Source of the DNA: Flavobacterium eburneipallidum
GTDB lineage: Bacteria; Bacteroidota; Bacteroidia; Flavobacteriales; Flavobacteriaceae
DNA length: 64,000 nt
Direction of reading: 5' to 3'
Assembly: GCF_027111355.2 (NCBI RefSeq)
Contig: NZ_CP114291.2
Location: 62,001-126,000 of the forward strand
Under the pieces are notes generated by a model. The model was not told the DNA's origin and did not search any database. It was given only the letters and a program-made list of their open reading frames with translations. Within the stretch, counting starts at the first letter, position 1. Every line of letters starts with the position of its first letter. Shown piece by piece: positions 44,590-53,009 of this stretch. A program made the translations under genes and the position numbers.

Positions 44590-45033
44590 ATGGAAAACCC
44601 TTTCACCGACGAATATTTTATGAAGAAAGCCTTGCAAGAGGCAGAAATGGCTTTTGAAAAAGACGAAATTCCTGTTGGTGCACTAATCGTTATCGACAAT
44701 AAAGTTATTGCCCGAGGCCACAATCTCACCGAAATGCTCAACGATGTCACTGCCCACGCTGAAATGCAAGCCATAACCGCGGCGGCCAATTTCTTGGGAG
44801 GGAAATATTTAACGGAGTGCACGCTTTATGTTACTTTGGAGCCTTGCCAAATGTGTGCTGGAGCTTTGTATTGGAGCCAGATTTCAAAAATTGTTTTTGG
44901 AGCCAGCGATGAACATCGTGGTTTCGAGAAAATGGGAACCCAATTGCATCCAAAAACTACTGTCGTTCGTGGGGTTTTGGCAAATGAAGCTTCGGAATTG
45001 ATGAAGGCTTTTTTTGCTAGAAAGAGAAAGTGA
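44590..45033 (+). CDS. tadA: tRNA adenosine(34) deaminase
   Basis: A 147-residue zinc deaminase making inosine at the wobble position of tRNA-Arg(ACG). The zinc sites are AHAEMQAI (His, catalytic Glu) near residue 57 and EPCQMCAGAL near 88. Length matches bacterial TadA. It is expressed from the promoter just upstream and converges on the orphan gene at 45053-45835. Confidence 0.95.
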   Translation: MENPFTDEYFMKKALQEAEMAFEKDEIPVGALIVIDNKVIARGHNLTEMLNDVTAHAEMQAITAAANFLGGKYLTECTLYVTLEPCQMCAGALYWSQISKIVFGASDEHRGFEKMGTQLHPKTTVVRGVLANEASELMKAFFARKRK

Positions 45034-45052
45034 TTTCCAATTGATTTTTGTT

Positions 45053-45835
45053 TTATTTGAATATTTTATCAAAATTTTTTTCTGGGTAATTTTTATCTAT
45101 TTTTTTAAATATAATAATGCCGTGGCGTTTAACAATTGTTGCAGTAGTCCATTCATCATTGACAAAACGCATACGAAGTAGTTGAGTAAACTCGCCATTA
45201 TTTGCGTAAAAAAAAATATTTAAATTAACTCCCTTCTTTTTGTCAAGGTGAAATTTATCTGAAGATACTTTGGAAATATTACCTATTTCTAAACTTTCTA
45301 GATTAATGAATTTATCAACAGGTGGATCATCAGGAGTTGGTGGATTTTCTTTATCATAAGTATTTAGGTCAAAAATTCTTGCTTGAATATTTTTTAATGG
45401 ACTTTTGTTGTCAGGTCCAAGAATAAAAGAAAAGTTTCCAATGTCTTTTGATTTATAATAAGTAGACATTAAAATAAAACAATAACAATAACTATCTCCT
45501 CCAGTTAAGTTATTGTAGATTTCTAATGAAGAGCTTGCTAATTTGGAGTATAATTCTATGTTTTCTTTTCTTAATGCTTCAATAGTATTTATTTGTACAT
45601 CATTTTTTTTATTGAGTTCGGTTGATTGATAGATCAGCTTTTTGTTTTCTTTTCGTAATTTTAATAATTCTTGATTTGTAGTTTCTCCAATTGTTAATCC
45701 TTTATTAACACCAGTTTCTATTCTTGAAGATTTTTCTGAGGAACTCTTGTTTTGCCTCCATGAACCAATCGCTCCCAAAATCCCTCCGAAAATTACAATT
45801 AATGCTCCAATTAGAATTAAATTCATAGGTTTCAT
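45053..45835 (-). CDS. Orphan membrane-anchored coiled-coil protein
   Basis: A 260-residue protein I do not recognise. Residues 4-25 are a hydrophobic anchor (LILIGALIVIFGGILGAIGSW), followed by a Ser-rich segment, a coiled coil of about 50 residues (NQELLKLRKENKKLIYQ ... TIEALRKENIELYS), and a globular C-terminal domain with strands (GDSYCYCFILMSTYYKS, NGEFTQLLRMRFVND). The DNA is notably AT-rich and Lys/Asn-rich. The domain probably faces one side of the membrane tethered by the coiled coil. No neighbours suggest a role. Confidence 0.6.
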   Translation of the reverse strand: MKPMNLILIGALIVIFGGILGAIGSWRQNKSSSEKSSRIETGVNKGLTIGETTNQELLKLRKENKKLIYQSTELNKKNDVQINTIEALRKENIELYSKLASSSLEIYNNLTGGDSYCYCFILMSTYYKSKDIGNFSFILGPDNKSPLKNIQARIFDLNTYDKENPPTPDDPPVDKFINLESLEIGNISKVSSDKFHLDKKKGVNLNIFFYANNGEFTQLLRMRFVNDEWTTATIVKRHGIIIFKKIDKNYPEKNFDKIFK

Positions 45836-45925
45836 TTATTCTTTGTTTTTTAATTTAATAATGCCGCTATCGACAATATTAATATTAGCTCTATCTATAT
45901 AATAGAGGCTGTTTTTTAACACTTT

Positions 45926-45933
45926 TATTTTTG
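45926..45933 (+). promoter_or_regulatory. Possible -7 box upstream of the structured intergenic element
   Basis: TATTTTTG matches TAnnTTTG on the plus strand in the gap between the orphan gene and rng. No protein starts downstream before the terminator at 46149-46180, so it could drive a short RNA. Confidence 0.35.
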
Positions 45934-46017
45934 GATAAAAAAATTATACATCAAATATATAAAATTTGTCTTATAAAATTAAATAATGTTAATTGTAATA
46001 AATTTATTCCTTTAAAA

Positions 46018-46110
46018 GGCAAGCCCTAGCCCAGATAGCAGTGGAAATTCTTTTTATTTTTCCTTTAAAAATAAAAAGATTGTAACGAATAGCTGGAAAT
46101 AGCTCCTAAA
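46018..46110 (+). ncRNA. Candidate structured RNA / conserved intergenic element
   Basis: A non-coding stretch opening AGGCAAGCCCTAGCCCAGAT and closing ATAGCTGGAAATAGCTCCT. Between lies a perfect hairpin: TCTTTTTATTTTT (46049-46061) and AAAAATAAAAAGA (46067-46079) with a 5-base loop, framed by GC-richer conserved-looking flanks. The closing segment contains its own AGCT/AGCT stem. I associate closely similar flanks with many Flavobacterium intergenic regions, while the middle hairpin varies, which is what a structured RNA or a mobile RNA element would look like. A -7 box precedes it and a terminator follows. Strand is a guess. Confidence 0.6.
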
Positions 46111-46148
46111 GAAAAGATTGCTTCGGAAAATCTCACAATGACACACAA

Positions 46149-46180
46149 AAAAACCGCCAATCTCTCGAAAGGCGGTTTTT
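46149..46180. terminator. Bidirectional terminator after rng
   Basis: Perfect 10-base arms AAAAACCGCC and GGCGGTTTTT with a 12-base loop. It follows rng on the minus strand and could also end a plus-strand RNA from the 46018-46110 element. Confidence 0.88.
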
Positions 46181-46185
46181 GTTTT

Positions 46186-47730
46186 TTATTCAATAATAAC
46201 ATTCTTCGTTTTGTCGTAGAAATGGTATTCTAAATACGTGTAAGCGTCACGCGGTATGATTTTTACCCATTTTTTATGTTCAAAAAACCATTTTGAACGT
46301 ATTGATGGAAAACCTTTGGTAAGGTATGCAGCCACAAATGGATGTACATTAAGCACAACGTTATTGTGGGTTTTTAGAATGCTTTCTAAATCCAGAGCGA
46401 TTTTGTCAATGATTTGAATTGGCGCTTCAATTTCGCCGTTTCCATTGTTTGGATCTTCTTCTCTGGTTTTGATGTTGACTTCCGGTCTTACTCTTTGTCG
46501 GGTAATCTGGACTAATCCAAATTTACTCGGTGGTAAGATTTTGTGTTTCGCTTTATCATCGCTCATTTCTTCCCTCAAGAAGTCGAACAGGACTTTACGA
46601 TTTTCGGGATTTGCCAAATCGATAAAATCAATTACGATTATGCCACCCATATCACGAAGACGCAATTGTCTGGCGATTTCAGCGGCAGCAATCATATTAA
46701 CTTCCATGGCAGTGTCTTCTTGGTTAGATGCTTTATTAGAACGGTTTCCGCTGTTGACGTCAATAACGTGCAAAGCTTCAGTGTGTTCGATAATAAGATA
46801 AGCACCTTTACTCATAGAAACTGTTTTTCCAAAGGAGGTCTTGATTTGTCTCTCTATATTGTATTTCTCGAAAATTGGAGTGTCTTTGGATTGATAAAAC
46901 TTAACAATCGATGTTTTCGAAGGCGCTATTTCTTGTAAATAGTCCTTGGTTTGGTTGTACAACTCTTCGTCATCTATTTGGATGCCACTAAAGGTATCGT
47001 TGAAGACGTCTCTTAATATTGATGAAGCTCTATTGAGCTCTCCTAATACCTTGGACGGATGATGAGCGGTTGGTAATTTTTTACACATTGCAGTCCATCT
47101 CTCTATGAGGTTCTGCAAATCTTTTTCTAATTCTACTGTGCTTTTGCCTTCGGCTACTGTGCGAACAATAACACCAAATCCTTTTGGTTTGATGGATTGC
47201 ACAAGACGTTTCAAACGTTCTTTTTCTTTTTTGTCTTCTATTTTTTGAGAAATAGAAACACGGTCAGAAAACGGAACTAAAACAATAAATCTTCCGGCAA
47301 GTGAAAGCTCTGCGCTAATTCTTGGTCCTTTGGTAGATATTGGTTCTTTGACGACTTGTACTAAAATAGATTGATTGGCATTTATGATTTCTGTAATCGA
47401 GCCATCTTTGTCTATCTCTTTTTCAAACTGAAAGTTTTTTAGGGAGAAATCTTTTATTTTACCTGCGCTTACAAGTTTTATGAATTTCAGTTGGGAAGCA
47501 AGATTAGGACCCAAATCGTGATAATGTAAAAAAGCATCTTTTTCGAAGCCTACATTTACAAAAGCAGCATTTAGTCCGGCAACTGGTTTTCTTATTTTGG
47601 CAATAAAAATATCGCCAACCTGGAAGTTGCTCGTTTCTTGTTCTTTGTGTAATTCAATTAGTTTTCCATCTTTTAATAAGGCAAAATCTACGGCTTCGGA
47701 ACTAGATCTAATGATTAATTCTTTATTCAC
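46186..47730 (-). CDS. rng: Ribonuclease G/E
   Basis: A 514-residue single-strand endonuclease of rRNA and mRNA processing. It starts with NKELIIRSSSEAVDFALLKD, then an S1 RNA-binding domain (VGDIFIAKIRKPVAGLNAAFVNVG), and the catalytic DMGGIIVIDFIDL with two Asp. The start is GTG at 47730, which opens the conserved sequence; the longer reading to 47820 runs through low-complexity GTTGTAA repeats. It lies 258 bases after the small basic gene, in line with HU. Confidence 0.93.
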   Translation of the reverse strand: MNKELIIRSSSEAVDFALLKDGKLIELHKEQETSNFQVGDIFIAKIRKPVAGLNAAFVNVGFEKDAFLHYHDLGPNLASQLKFIKLVSAGKIKDFSLKNFQFEKEIDKDGSITEIINANQSILVQVVKEPISTKGPRISAELSLAGRFIVLVPFSDRVSISQKIEDKKEKERLKRLVQSIKPKGFGVIVRTVAEGKSTVELEKDLQNLIERWTAMCKKLPTAHHPSKVLGELNRASSILRDVFNDTFSGIQIDDEELYNQTKDYLQEIAPSKTSIVKFYQSKDTPIFEKYNIERQIKTSFGKTVSMSKGAYLIIEHTEALHVIDVNSGNRSNKASNQEDTAMEVNMIAAAEIARQLRLRDMGGIIVIDFIDLANPENRKVLFDFLREEMSDDKAKHKILPPSKFGLVQITRQRVRPEVNIKTREEDPNNGNGEIEAPIQIIDKIALDLESILKTHNNVVLNVHPFVAAYLTKGFPSIRSKWFFEHKKWVKIIPRDAYTYLEYHFYDKTKNVIIE

Positions 47731-47754
47731 TCTGTAAATTTTTATCCAAGAATT

Positions 47755-47821
47755 GGTTGTAAGTTGTAAGTTGTAAGTTGTTGGTAAAATAACCATCAAC
47801 CATAAACTATCAACCATCAAC
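47755..47821. repeat. Short tandem repeats upstream of rng
   Basis: TTGTAAG-type 7-base units (47758-47780) are followed by repeated AACCATCAAC words (47791-47821). No open frame is natural here. Similar wordy repeats occur at 47881-47942 (CAGTATTCAG, CTGAACACT). They look like slippage-generated intergenic filler seen in Flavobacterium. Confidence 0.6.
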
Positions 47822-47972
47822 TTCTACAAGGATGGATTAAACAATAATTTTAACAGGTATTGAACCCGGGGAAAATTAGTTGGCAGTTTACAGTATTCAG
47901 CTAGCAGCTAACTGAACACTAAATACTGAACACTGATCACTAATTTTCAATTTCAATGAACGTTTAAAAAGA

Positions 47973-47997
47973 AAAAAGTAGTTATAAACTACTTTTT
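47973..47997 (-). terminator. Terminator overlapping the end of the small basic gene
   Basis: Perfect arms AAAAAGTAGTT and AACTACTTTTT with a 3-base loop. The stop codon of the 30-residue gene lies inside the stem. It ends the HU-side transcript before rng. Confidence 0.75.
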
Positions 47998-48081
47998 CTT
48001 CTTGTGACGGTTAGCTCTCGCTCTTTTTTTGCGTTTGTGCGTTGCTACCTTATGTCTCTTTCTTTTTTTACCACTTGGCAT
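47989..48081 (-). CDS. 30-residue very basic protein
   Basis: Too short for most gene callers, but it has an ATG, a stop and almost nothing but Lys, Arg and His: it begins MPSGKKRKRHKVATHKRKK and ends NRHKKKK, with 21 of 30 residues basic. That is the composition of a small ribosomal or nucleic-acid-binding protein. It lies 31 bases after HU on the same strand and has its own terminator. It could be the small ribosomal subunit/large subunit-type accessory protein reported from flavobacterial ribosomes (bL38); I cannot confirm that name from memory. Confidence 0.75.
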   Translation of the reverse strand: MPSGKKRKRHKVATHKRKKRARANRHKKKK

Positions 48082-48112
48082 AGTAGGGTGATTTTTTGAT
48101 TAATAAATATTT

Positions 48113-48403
48113 TTATTTTGCTTCGTTATTAACTTTTACTCCTTCAACAAAAACTTTTGCAGGTTTAAATGCTGGGATGTTGTGAGCAGGAATTTTAATA
48201 GTTGTATTTTTAGAAATGTTTCTTCCAGTTTTTTCAGCTCTTGTTTTTACAATAAAGCTTCCGAAACCTCTTAAGTAAACGTTGTCTCCAGTTTCTAGAG
48301 AAGTTTTAACTTCAGTCATAAAGGTCTCCACTGTTGCTTGAACATCTCCTTTTTCAAGACCTAATTTGTCTGCAATTTTTGCAACGATATCTGCTTTCGT
48401 CAT
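48113..48403 (-). CDS. hup: HU-family DNA-binding protein
   Basis: A 96-residue histone-like protein that bends and compacts DNA as a dimer. It reads MTKADIVAKIADKLGLEKGD, then the signature GFGSFIVKTRAEKTGRNISK, with the DNA-contacting arm ending KIPAHNIPAFKPAK. Length and motifs are standard. It is followed by the small basic gene, then rng, on one strand. Confidence 0.97.
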   Translation of the reverse strand: MTKADIVAKIADKLGLEKGDVQATVETFMTEVKTSLETGDNVYLRGFGSFIVKTRAEKTGRNISKNTTIKIPAHNIPAFKPAKVFVEGVKVNNEAK

Positions 48404-48445
48404 TTTCTTTCCTATTTATAAATGGTGTACTAATTTTTGAGGTTG

Positions 48446-48453
48446 CAAATATA
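48446..48453 (-). promoter_or_regulatory. -7 promoter box for hup
   Basis: TATATTTG on the minus strand, 42 bases before the hup ATG, with TTG at 48475-48477 about 21 bases upstream. The spacing lies at the long end of the range. Confidence 0.55.
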
Positions 48454-48510
48454 TGAATTAAAAAAACAATTATTCAAGCTAATTCATTAAATTTTAATCA
48501 TATAAACTTT

Positions 48511-48518
48511 TACTTTTG
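48511..48518 (+). promoter_or_regulatory. -7 promoter box for mutY
   Basis: TACTTTTG, 14 bases before the mutY ATG, so the leader would be only a few bases. No clear -33 element. Confidence 0.5.
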
Positions 48519-48532
48519 TTGACTAAAATTTA

Positions 48533-49588
48533 ATGATGGATTTTTCCAACAGCTTGATAAAATGGTATTTACAAAATAAAAGAGATTTGCCTTGGCGCAA
48601 AACAGCAGATCCATACCCGATTTGGCTCTCCGAAATAATGCTTCAACAGACCCGAGTAGCACAAGGAACACCTTATTTTTTGTCTTTTACAACTGCTTTT
48701 CCAACTGTTTTTGATTTGGCAAATGCAGATGAAGAACAAGTGTTAAAACTTTGGCAAGGTTTAGGCTATTATTCCCGTGCCCGAAATTTACACAAAACAG
48801 CTCAATTCGTTGCCAACGAACTGTCAGGTAAATTTCCGGACAACTACAACGACTTATTAAAATTAAAAGGTATTGGCGAATATACAGCCGCCGCAATTGC
48901 TTCTTTCTCCTATAATGAAGCCGTTCCAGTTGTTGATGGAAATGTTTTTCGGGTGTTGTCTCGTTATTTTGATGTAGAAACCGATATCGCTGTGGCTTCT
49001 GCCAAAAAAGAATTTGCTGCTCTAGCTTTCGAATTGATGCCAAAGGACAACCCTGCTATTTTCAATCAGGCGATTATGGAGTTTGGCGCTTTACAATGTG
49101 TTCCTAAAAGTCCCAATTGTGGCATTTGTGTTTTTAATACGAGTTGTGCCGCTTTGCAAAAAAAGAAAGTCAATCAATTGCCTGTAAAATCAAAGAAGTT
49201 GAAGGTTAGGAATCGTTTCTTTAATTATTTAGTAGTTTCAGATAAAAATAAAAATACGATAATCCAGAAACGAACAGCAAAAGGCATTTGGCACAATCTC
49301 TACGAATTTCCATTGATTGAAACCGAAGCTCCAGAAGATTTTGATTTTATTACCAAGAAAATTCAAAGTGATTTCTTCAAAAACAACCATATAATAAGTA
49401 TCGAAGATTGTATTGACAAAACGATTATTCATAAATTATCGCATCAACATCTACATATTAAATTTTGGAAAGTAGGAGTTGACGGAAGTATCGAAAACGG
49501 AATAAATTCAGAAACTTTGAAAACGTTTCCTTTCCCAATAGTGATTCATAATTTTATCGAAAGTTTCATTTTAGCGGAACAGAAATGA
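48533..49588 (+). CDS. mutY: A/G-specific adenine glycosylase
   Basis: A 351-residue repair enzyme that removes adenine mispaired with 8-oxoguanine. The helix-hairpin-helix LKGIGEYTAAAIASF, the catalytic Asp in VPVVDGNVFRVLSRYF, and the iron-sulfur ligands CVPKSPNCGICVFNTSC (spacing C-x6-C-x2-C-x5-C) are complete. A C-terminal NUDIX-like domain (about 230-351) recognises 8-oxoguanine. Two adjacent ATGs (48533, 48536) are possible starts. Confidence 0.95.
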   Translation: MMDFSNSLIKWYLQNKRDLPWRKTADPYPIWLSEIMLQQTRVAQGTPYFLSFTTAFPTVFDLANADEEQVLKLWQGLGYYSRARNLHKTAQFVANELSGKFPDNYNDLLKLKGIGEYTAAAIASFSYNEAVPVVDGNVFRVLSRYFDVETDIAVASAKKEFAALAFELMPKDNPAIFNQAIMEFGALQCVPKSPNCGICVFNTSCAALQKKKVNQLPVKSKKLKVRNRFFNYLVVSDKNKNTIIQKRTAKGIWHNLYEFPLIETEAPEDFDFITKKIQSDFFKNNHIISIEDCIDKTIIHKLSHQHLHIKFWKVGVDGSIENGINSETLKTFPFPIVIHNFIESFILAEQK

Positions 49589-49649
49589 TTCAAACCATTT
49601 AAAATCGAATTGTAAAAATATAATTTGTTGCTGTAGAAGTGTTTTTTGG

Positions 49650-49818
49650 TAAATTTGCACCAACAGAACACACCATGCTAGAGTTTTTAGCAATAAAACA
49701 GCATTTCAGGGTGTGTCTTTTGTTTTAAACACATTTCTTTTAATTAACAATATTAGAAAAACTACTTTAATAAAAGCTTTGCGCCTTCGTGTCTTTGCGG
49801 TTAAAAAATAAAACAATT
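49650..49818 (+). promoter_or_regulatory. Promoter and 160-base leader of rsmA
   Basis: TAAATTTG at 49650-49657 is a -7 box. The leader that follows contains a 7-base stem ACACACC (49668-49674) and GGTGTGT (about 49710-49716) and, between them, the ATG of a 17-codon frame (49675-49728; MLEFLAIKQHF). The last 25 bases (CTTTGCGCCTTCGTG words) resemble the third intergenic repeat at 60846-60966. It may be a simple leader or a weak attenuator. Confidence 0.4.
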
Positions 49819-50598
49819 ATGGAAAAAGTAACAGCCAAAAAACACCTCGGACAGCATTTCTTAAAAGACGAAAGCGTAGCAAAAAATATCGCCAACACTT
49901 TAAATTTAGAAGGTTACGAAGACGTATTAGAAATAGGCCCTGGAATGGGAGTTTTGACCAAGTATTTATTAGAAAAACCAATCAATACTTATGTTATCGA
50001 AATTGACACCGAATCGGTAGAATATTTAGATGTTCATTATGCCAAATTAAAAGATAAAATCATTTCTAAAGATTTTCTGAAATACGACATCAATGAAGTT
50101 TTCAAAGGAAAGCAGTTCGCTATCATTGGCAATTTTCCATACAATATTTCTACCCAAATTGTTTTTAAAACATTAGAATACCGAGATCAAATTCCAGAAT
50201 TTGCTGGAATGTTCCAGAAAGAAGTAGCCGAACGTATTTGCGAGAAAAAAGGAAGCAAAACATACGGAATTCTTTCAGTCTTGGCACAAGCATTTTACGA
50301 TGTCGAATATTTATTTACGGTAGATGAACACGTTTTTAATCCGCCGCCAAAAGTAAAATCGGGTGTAATGCGAATGCGAAGAAAAGAAAATTACAGTTTG
50401 CCTTGTGGTGAAAAATTGCTTTTTACAGTAGTGAAAACCGCTTTTCAGCAACGCAGAAAAACCTTGAGAAATAGTTTAAAAACACTAAATTTGTCCGACA
50501 ATTTGAGAGAAGACGAAGTTTTTAACCTGCGTCCCGAACAATTGAGCGTAGAACAATTTATAGCATTGACTCAAAAAATAGAAGCCGATGGAGTTTAA
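49819..50598 (+). CDS. rsmA: 16S rRNA (adenine1518/1519-N6) dimethyltransferase
   Basis: A 259-residue SAM-dependent enzyme that dimethylates two adenines near the 3' end of 16S rRNA. It reads [19 protein letters not shown], the SAM loop [15 protein letters not shown] near residue 35, and the catalytic NFPYNIS near 103. The ATG at 49819 opens the conserved start. It overlaps mgtE by 11 bases, so the two are translated together. Confidence 0.96.
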   Translation: MEKVTAKKHLGQHFLKDESVAKNIANTLNLEGYEDVLEIGPGMGVLTKYLLEKPINTYVIEIDTESVEYLDVHYAKLKDKIISKDFLKYDINEVFKGKQFAIIGNFPYNISTQIVFKTLEYRDQIPEFAGMFQKEVAERICEKKGSKTYGILSVLAQAFYDVEYLFTVDEHVFNPPPKVKSGVMRMRRKENYSLPCGEKLLFTVVKTAFQQRRKTLRNSLKTLNLSDNLREDEVFNLRPEQLSVEQFIALTQKIEADGV

Positions 50599-51940
50599 AG
50601 TCAGCAAAGAACTGGTACACCAATTAGAAGAGCTTATTCAAAATAAAGACGACCAACAACTGGAGCTTTTATTGAATGACTTGCACCATGCTGACGTTGC
50701 CGAAATTCTAGATGAACTTGATTTTGATGAAGCCACGTACATTTTCAAAGTTTTAGATTCTGAAAAAACTGCCGAAATTCTTCTGGAATTAGAAGATGAT
50801 TTACGAGAAAAAATATTAAGCCGACTTTCACCAAAAGAAATTGCTGAAGAGCTGGATGAACTCGAAACCAATGACGCTGCCGATATTATTGCCGAACTTT
50901 CGCAAAGCAAAAAACAGGAAGTAATCTCGGAACTGCAAGACGTAGAACACGCCAAAGACATTGTCGATTTGTTGCGTTATGACGAAGATACTGCGGGTGG
51001 AATTATGCACAAAGAGTTGGTAAAAGTCAACGAAAATTGGGATGTTTTTATGTGCATCAAACAAATGCGCATTCAAGCTAAAAATATTTCGAGAGTACAT
51101 TCTATTTATGTGGTGGATGACGAAGATCGATTATTAGGACGTTTGTCTCTAAAAGATTTATTGACAACTCCATCAAAAAAACCCATTAGCGAAGTTTATA
51201 TCAAAAAATTAAACTCTGTAATGGTCGATACCGAAGATGTGGAAGTCGCTCGTATCATGCAAAAATACGATTTAGAAGCCATTCCTGTTACGGATGAACT
51301 GGGTCGATTAGTGGGTCGAATTACCATTGACGATATCGTAGATGTAATCAAGGACGAAGCCAACGAAGATTACCAGTTGGCGGCAGGTATCTCGCAAGAC
51401 GTTGAGGCCGATGATAGTATTCTGGAACATACAAAAGCACGTTTGCCTTGGTTAGTTTTAGCCCTTTTAGGCGGTTTTATATCTGTAAAAGTTCTTGGAT
51501 TATTTGGTGGAGCTATGACCAATCACGGCAATTTATTCTTTTTCACACCACTTATTGCTGCAATGGCAGGAAATGTAGGCGTACAATCGTCAGCCATTAT
51601 TGTGCAAGGTTTGGCAAATGATACTTTGAGCGGCTCTTTGTTTAATCGATTGATAAAAGAAGTTTCTTTGAGTTTATTGAACGGAATAATACTGGCGACC
51701 ATTTTATTTTTAGGAAGTCACTTCCTTTTGAATGTTGAATTTATAATAGGAATCATTGTAACCATTGCTTTAGTTTCAGTAATCATTATTGCATCACTAA
51801 TAGGAACATTTGTACCTTTATTATTAGATAAATTTGGAATTGACCCCGCATTAGCAACTGGACCCTTTATAACCACGAGCAATGACATCTGCGGCATTTT
51901 AATATATTTTTCAATAGCCAGATTGATATTAGGATTTTAA
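50588..51940 (+). CDS. mgtE: MgtE magnesium transporter
   Basis: A 450-residue magnesium channel. The N-terminal acidic superhelix (about 1-125, [19 protein letters not shown]) and two CBS domains (about 130-250) sense cytoplasmic magnesium and close the pore; five helices follow from about 280, including [20 protein letters not shown], which lines the pore. Full length. Its start lies inside the end of rsmA. Confidence 0.94.
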   Translation: MEFKVSKELVHQLEELIQNKDDQQLELLLNDLHHADVAEILDELDFDEATYIFKVLDSEKTAEILLELEDDLREKILSRLSPKEIAEELDELETNDAADIIAELSQSKKQEVISELQDVEHAKDIVDLLRYDEDTAGGIMHKELVKVNENWDVFMCIKQMRIQAKNISRVHSIYVVDDEDRLLGRLSLKDLLTTPSKKPISEVYIKKLNSVMVDTEDVEVARIMQKYDLEAIPVTDELGRLVGRITIDDIVDVIKDEANEDYQLAAGISQDVEADDSILEHTKARLPWLVLALLGGFISVKVLGLFGGAMTNHGNLFFFTPLIAAMAGNVGVQSSAIIVQGLANDTLSGSLFNRLIKEVSLSLLNGIILATILFLGSHFLLNVEFIIGIIVTIALVSVIIIASLIGTFVPLLLDKFGIDPALATGPFITTSNDICGILIYFSIARLILGF

Positions 51941-52071
51941 ATCAATTACGAATTAAAAATTACGAATTACGATTAAAGTAATTTTTGCAATTAAGTCAAA
52001 AATAAAATTAATACATTCTCATATCAACCCCCTTACTTTGGAGCGAATTGGGAAGAAGAAAAATACAAAAA

Positions 52072-52848
52072 ATGAAAGTACACATCATTGGAGGAGGAAA
52101 TCTTGGCGTTTCCATAGCATTAGGATTAGCTCGATTTTCGAAGAATAACCAAATTACAGTAACCCGAAGACATACGGCAAGTATTCTACATTTGGAAGAA
52201 TTAGGAATCACCGTTTCGACTGATAACAAACAAAGAATTCAGGAAGCAGATGTCATTATCCTAACTATAAAACCGTATCAGGTGGATACTGTTTTGGCTG
52301 AAATTCTTCCCGTTATTTCTAATAAAGTGATTGCTTCAGGAGTAAGCGGATTATCTATAGAAAATTTACAAAAAAAGATAGGAGATAGTAATATTGCTGT
52401 TAGAATTATGCCCAATATCGCTGCACAGTTTGGAGCTTCGGCAACTTGTATCAGCTTTAACGAACAACATTCAGAACAAGCCAAAAATATAGTAACTCTT
52501 TTTCAAGATTTAGGAACTGCTCCAGTTATCGACGAAAAATTAATGGATGCAGCTACCGTTTTAGCGGCAAGCGGAACTGCTTTTGCTTTAAGATATATTC
52601 GTGCTTCGATGCAGGCAGGAATCGAAATTGGTTTCGATTGGCAAACGGCTTTGGCTATTTCGGCACAAACTGTAAAAGGTGCTTCAGAAATGATTTTGGC
52701 CGAAAATATCCATCCCGAACAATTAATTGACCGAGTGACAACGCCTCAAGGTTGTACGATTGCCGGTTTGAGCGAAATGGAAACCCACGGATTCAGTTCG
52801 TCATTGGTTCGTGGAATCAAAGCAGCCTTGAAGAAAATAAAGGGATAA
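52072..52848 (+). CDS. proC: Pyrroline-5-carboxylate reductase
   Basis: A 258-residue NAD(P)H enzyme that completes proline synthesis. KVHIIGGGNLGVSIALGLA at the start is the dinucleotide-binding fold, VRIMPNIAAQFGASATC is near 110, and DRVTTPQGCTIAGLSEME near the C-terminus is the family signature. ATG at 52072 opens the fold. No other proline gene is in the window. Confidence 0.93.
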   Translation: MKVHIIGGGNLGVSIALGLARFSKNNQITVTRRHTASILHLEELGITVSTDNKQRIQEADVIILTIKPYQVDTVLAEILPVISNKVIASGVSGLSIENLQKKIGDSNIAVRIMPNIAAQFGASATCISFNEQHSEQAKNIVTLFQDLGTAPVIDEKLMDAATVLAASGTAFALRYIRASMQAGIEIGFDWQTALAISAQTVKGASEMILAENIHPEQLIDRVTTPQGCTIAGLSEMETHGFSSSLVRGIKAALKKIKG

Positions 52849-52869
52849 TTTTTTGGGCGTTTTGTTCCA

Positions 52870-52935
52870 TTTGTCACACTGTAAGCGTCTCAACACACTA
52901 GAGCAACATAATTGAGACGCTTACAGCGTGACAAA
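52870..52935. terminator. Long inverted repeat after proC
   Basis: 24-base arms (52870-52893, starting TTTGTCACACTGTAAGC; 52912-52935) pair with one G-T wobble over an 18-base loop. Without a T tract it may act as a terminator by its great stability, as an mRNA 3'-end guard, or as a member of the intergenic repeat class. It separates proC from the dehydrogenase. Confidence 0.8.
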
Positions 52936-53009
52936 GAGCAAGAATAAATATTTACAAGCACAAAATCCGCAATCAAGAATCGTTAATCTTCATTCAAAAA
53001 TATAAAATT

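Noticed and set aside
46445..46938. Two long plus-strand frames across rng
   Set aside because: They lie opposite a clear RNase G gene, overlap each other, and have no recognised motif.
47858..47872. A GAACCCGGGG string resembling a tRNA T-arm
   Set aside because: No acceptor stem, D-arm or anticodon stem can be folded around it.
47755..47942. Repeated short words considered as a CRISPR array
   Set aside because: Units are 7-10 bases, have no regular spacers, and no cas genes are in the window.
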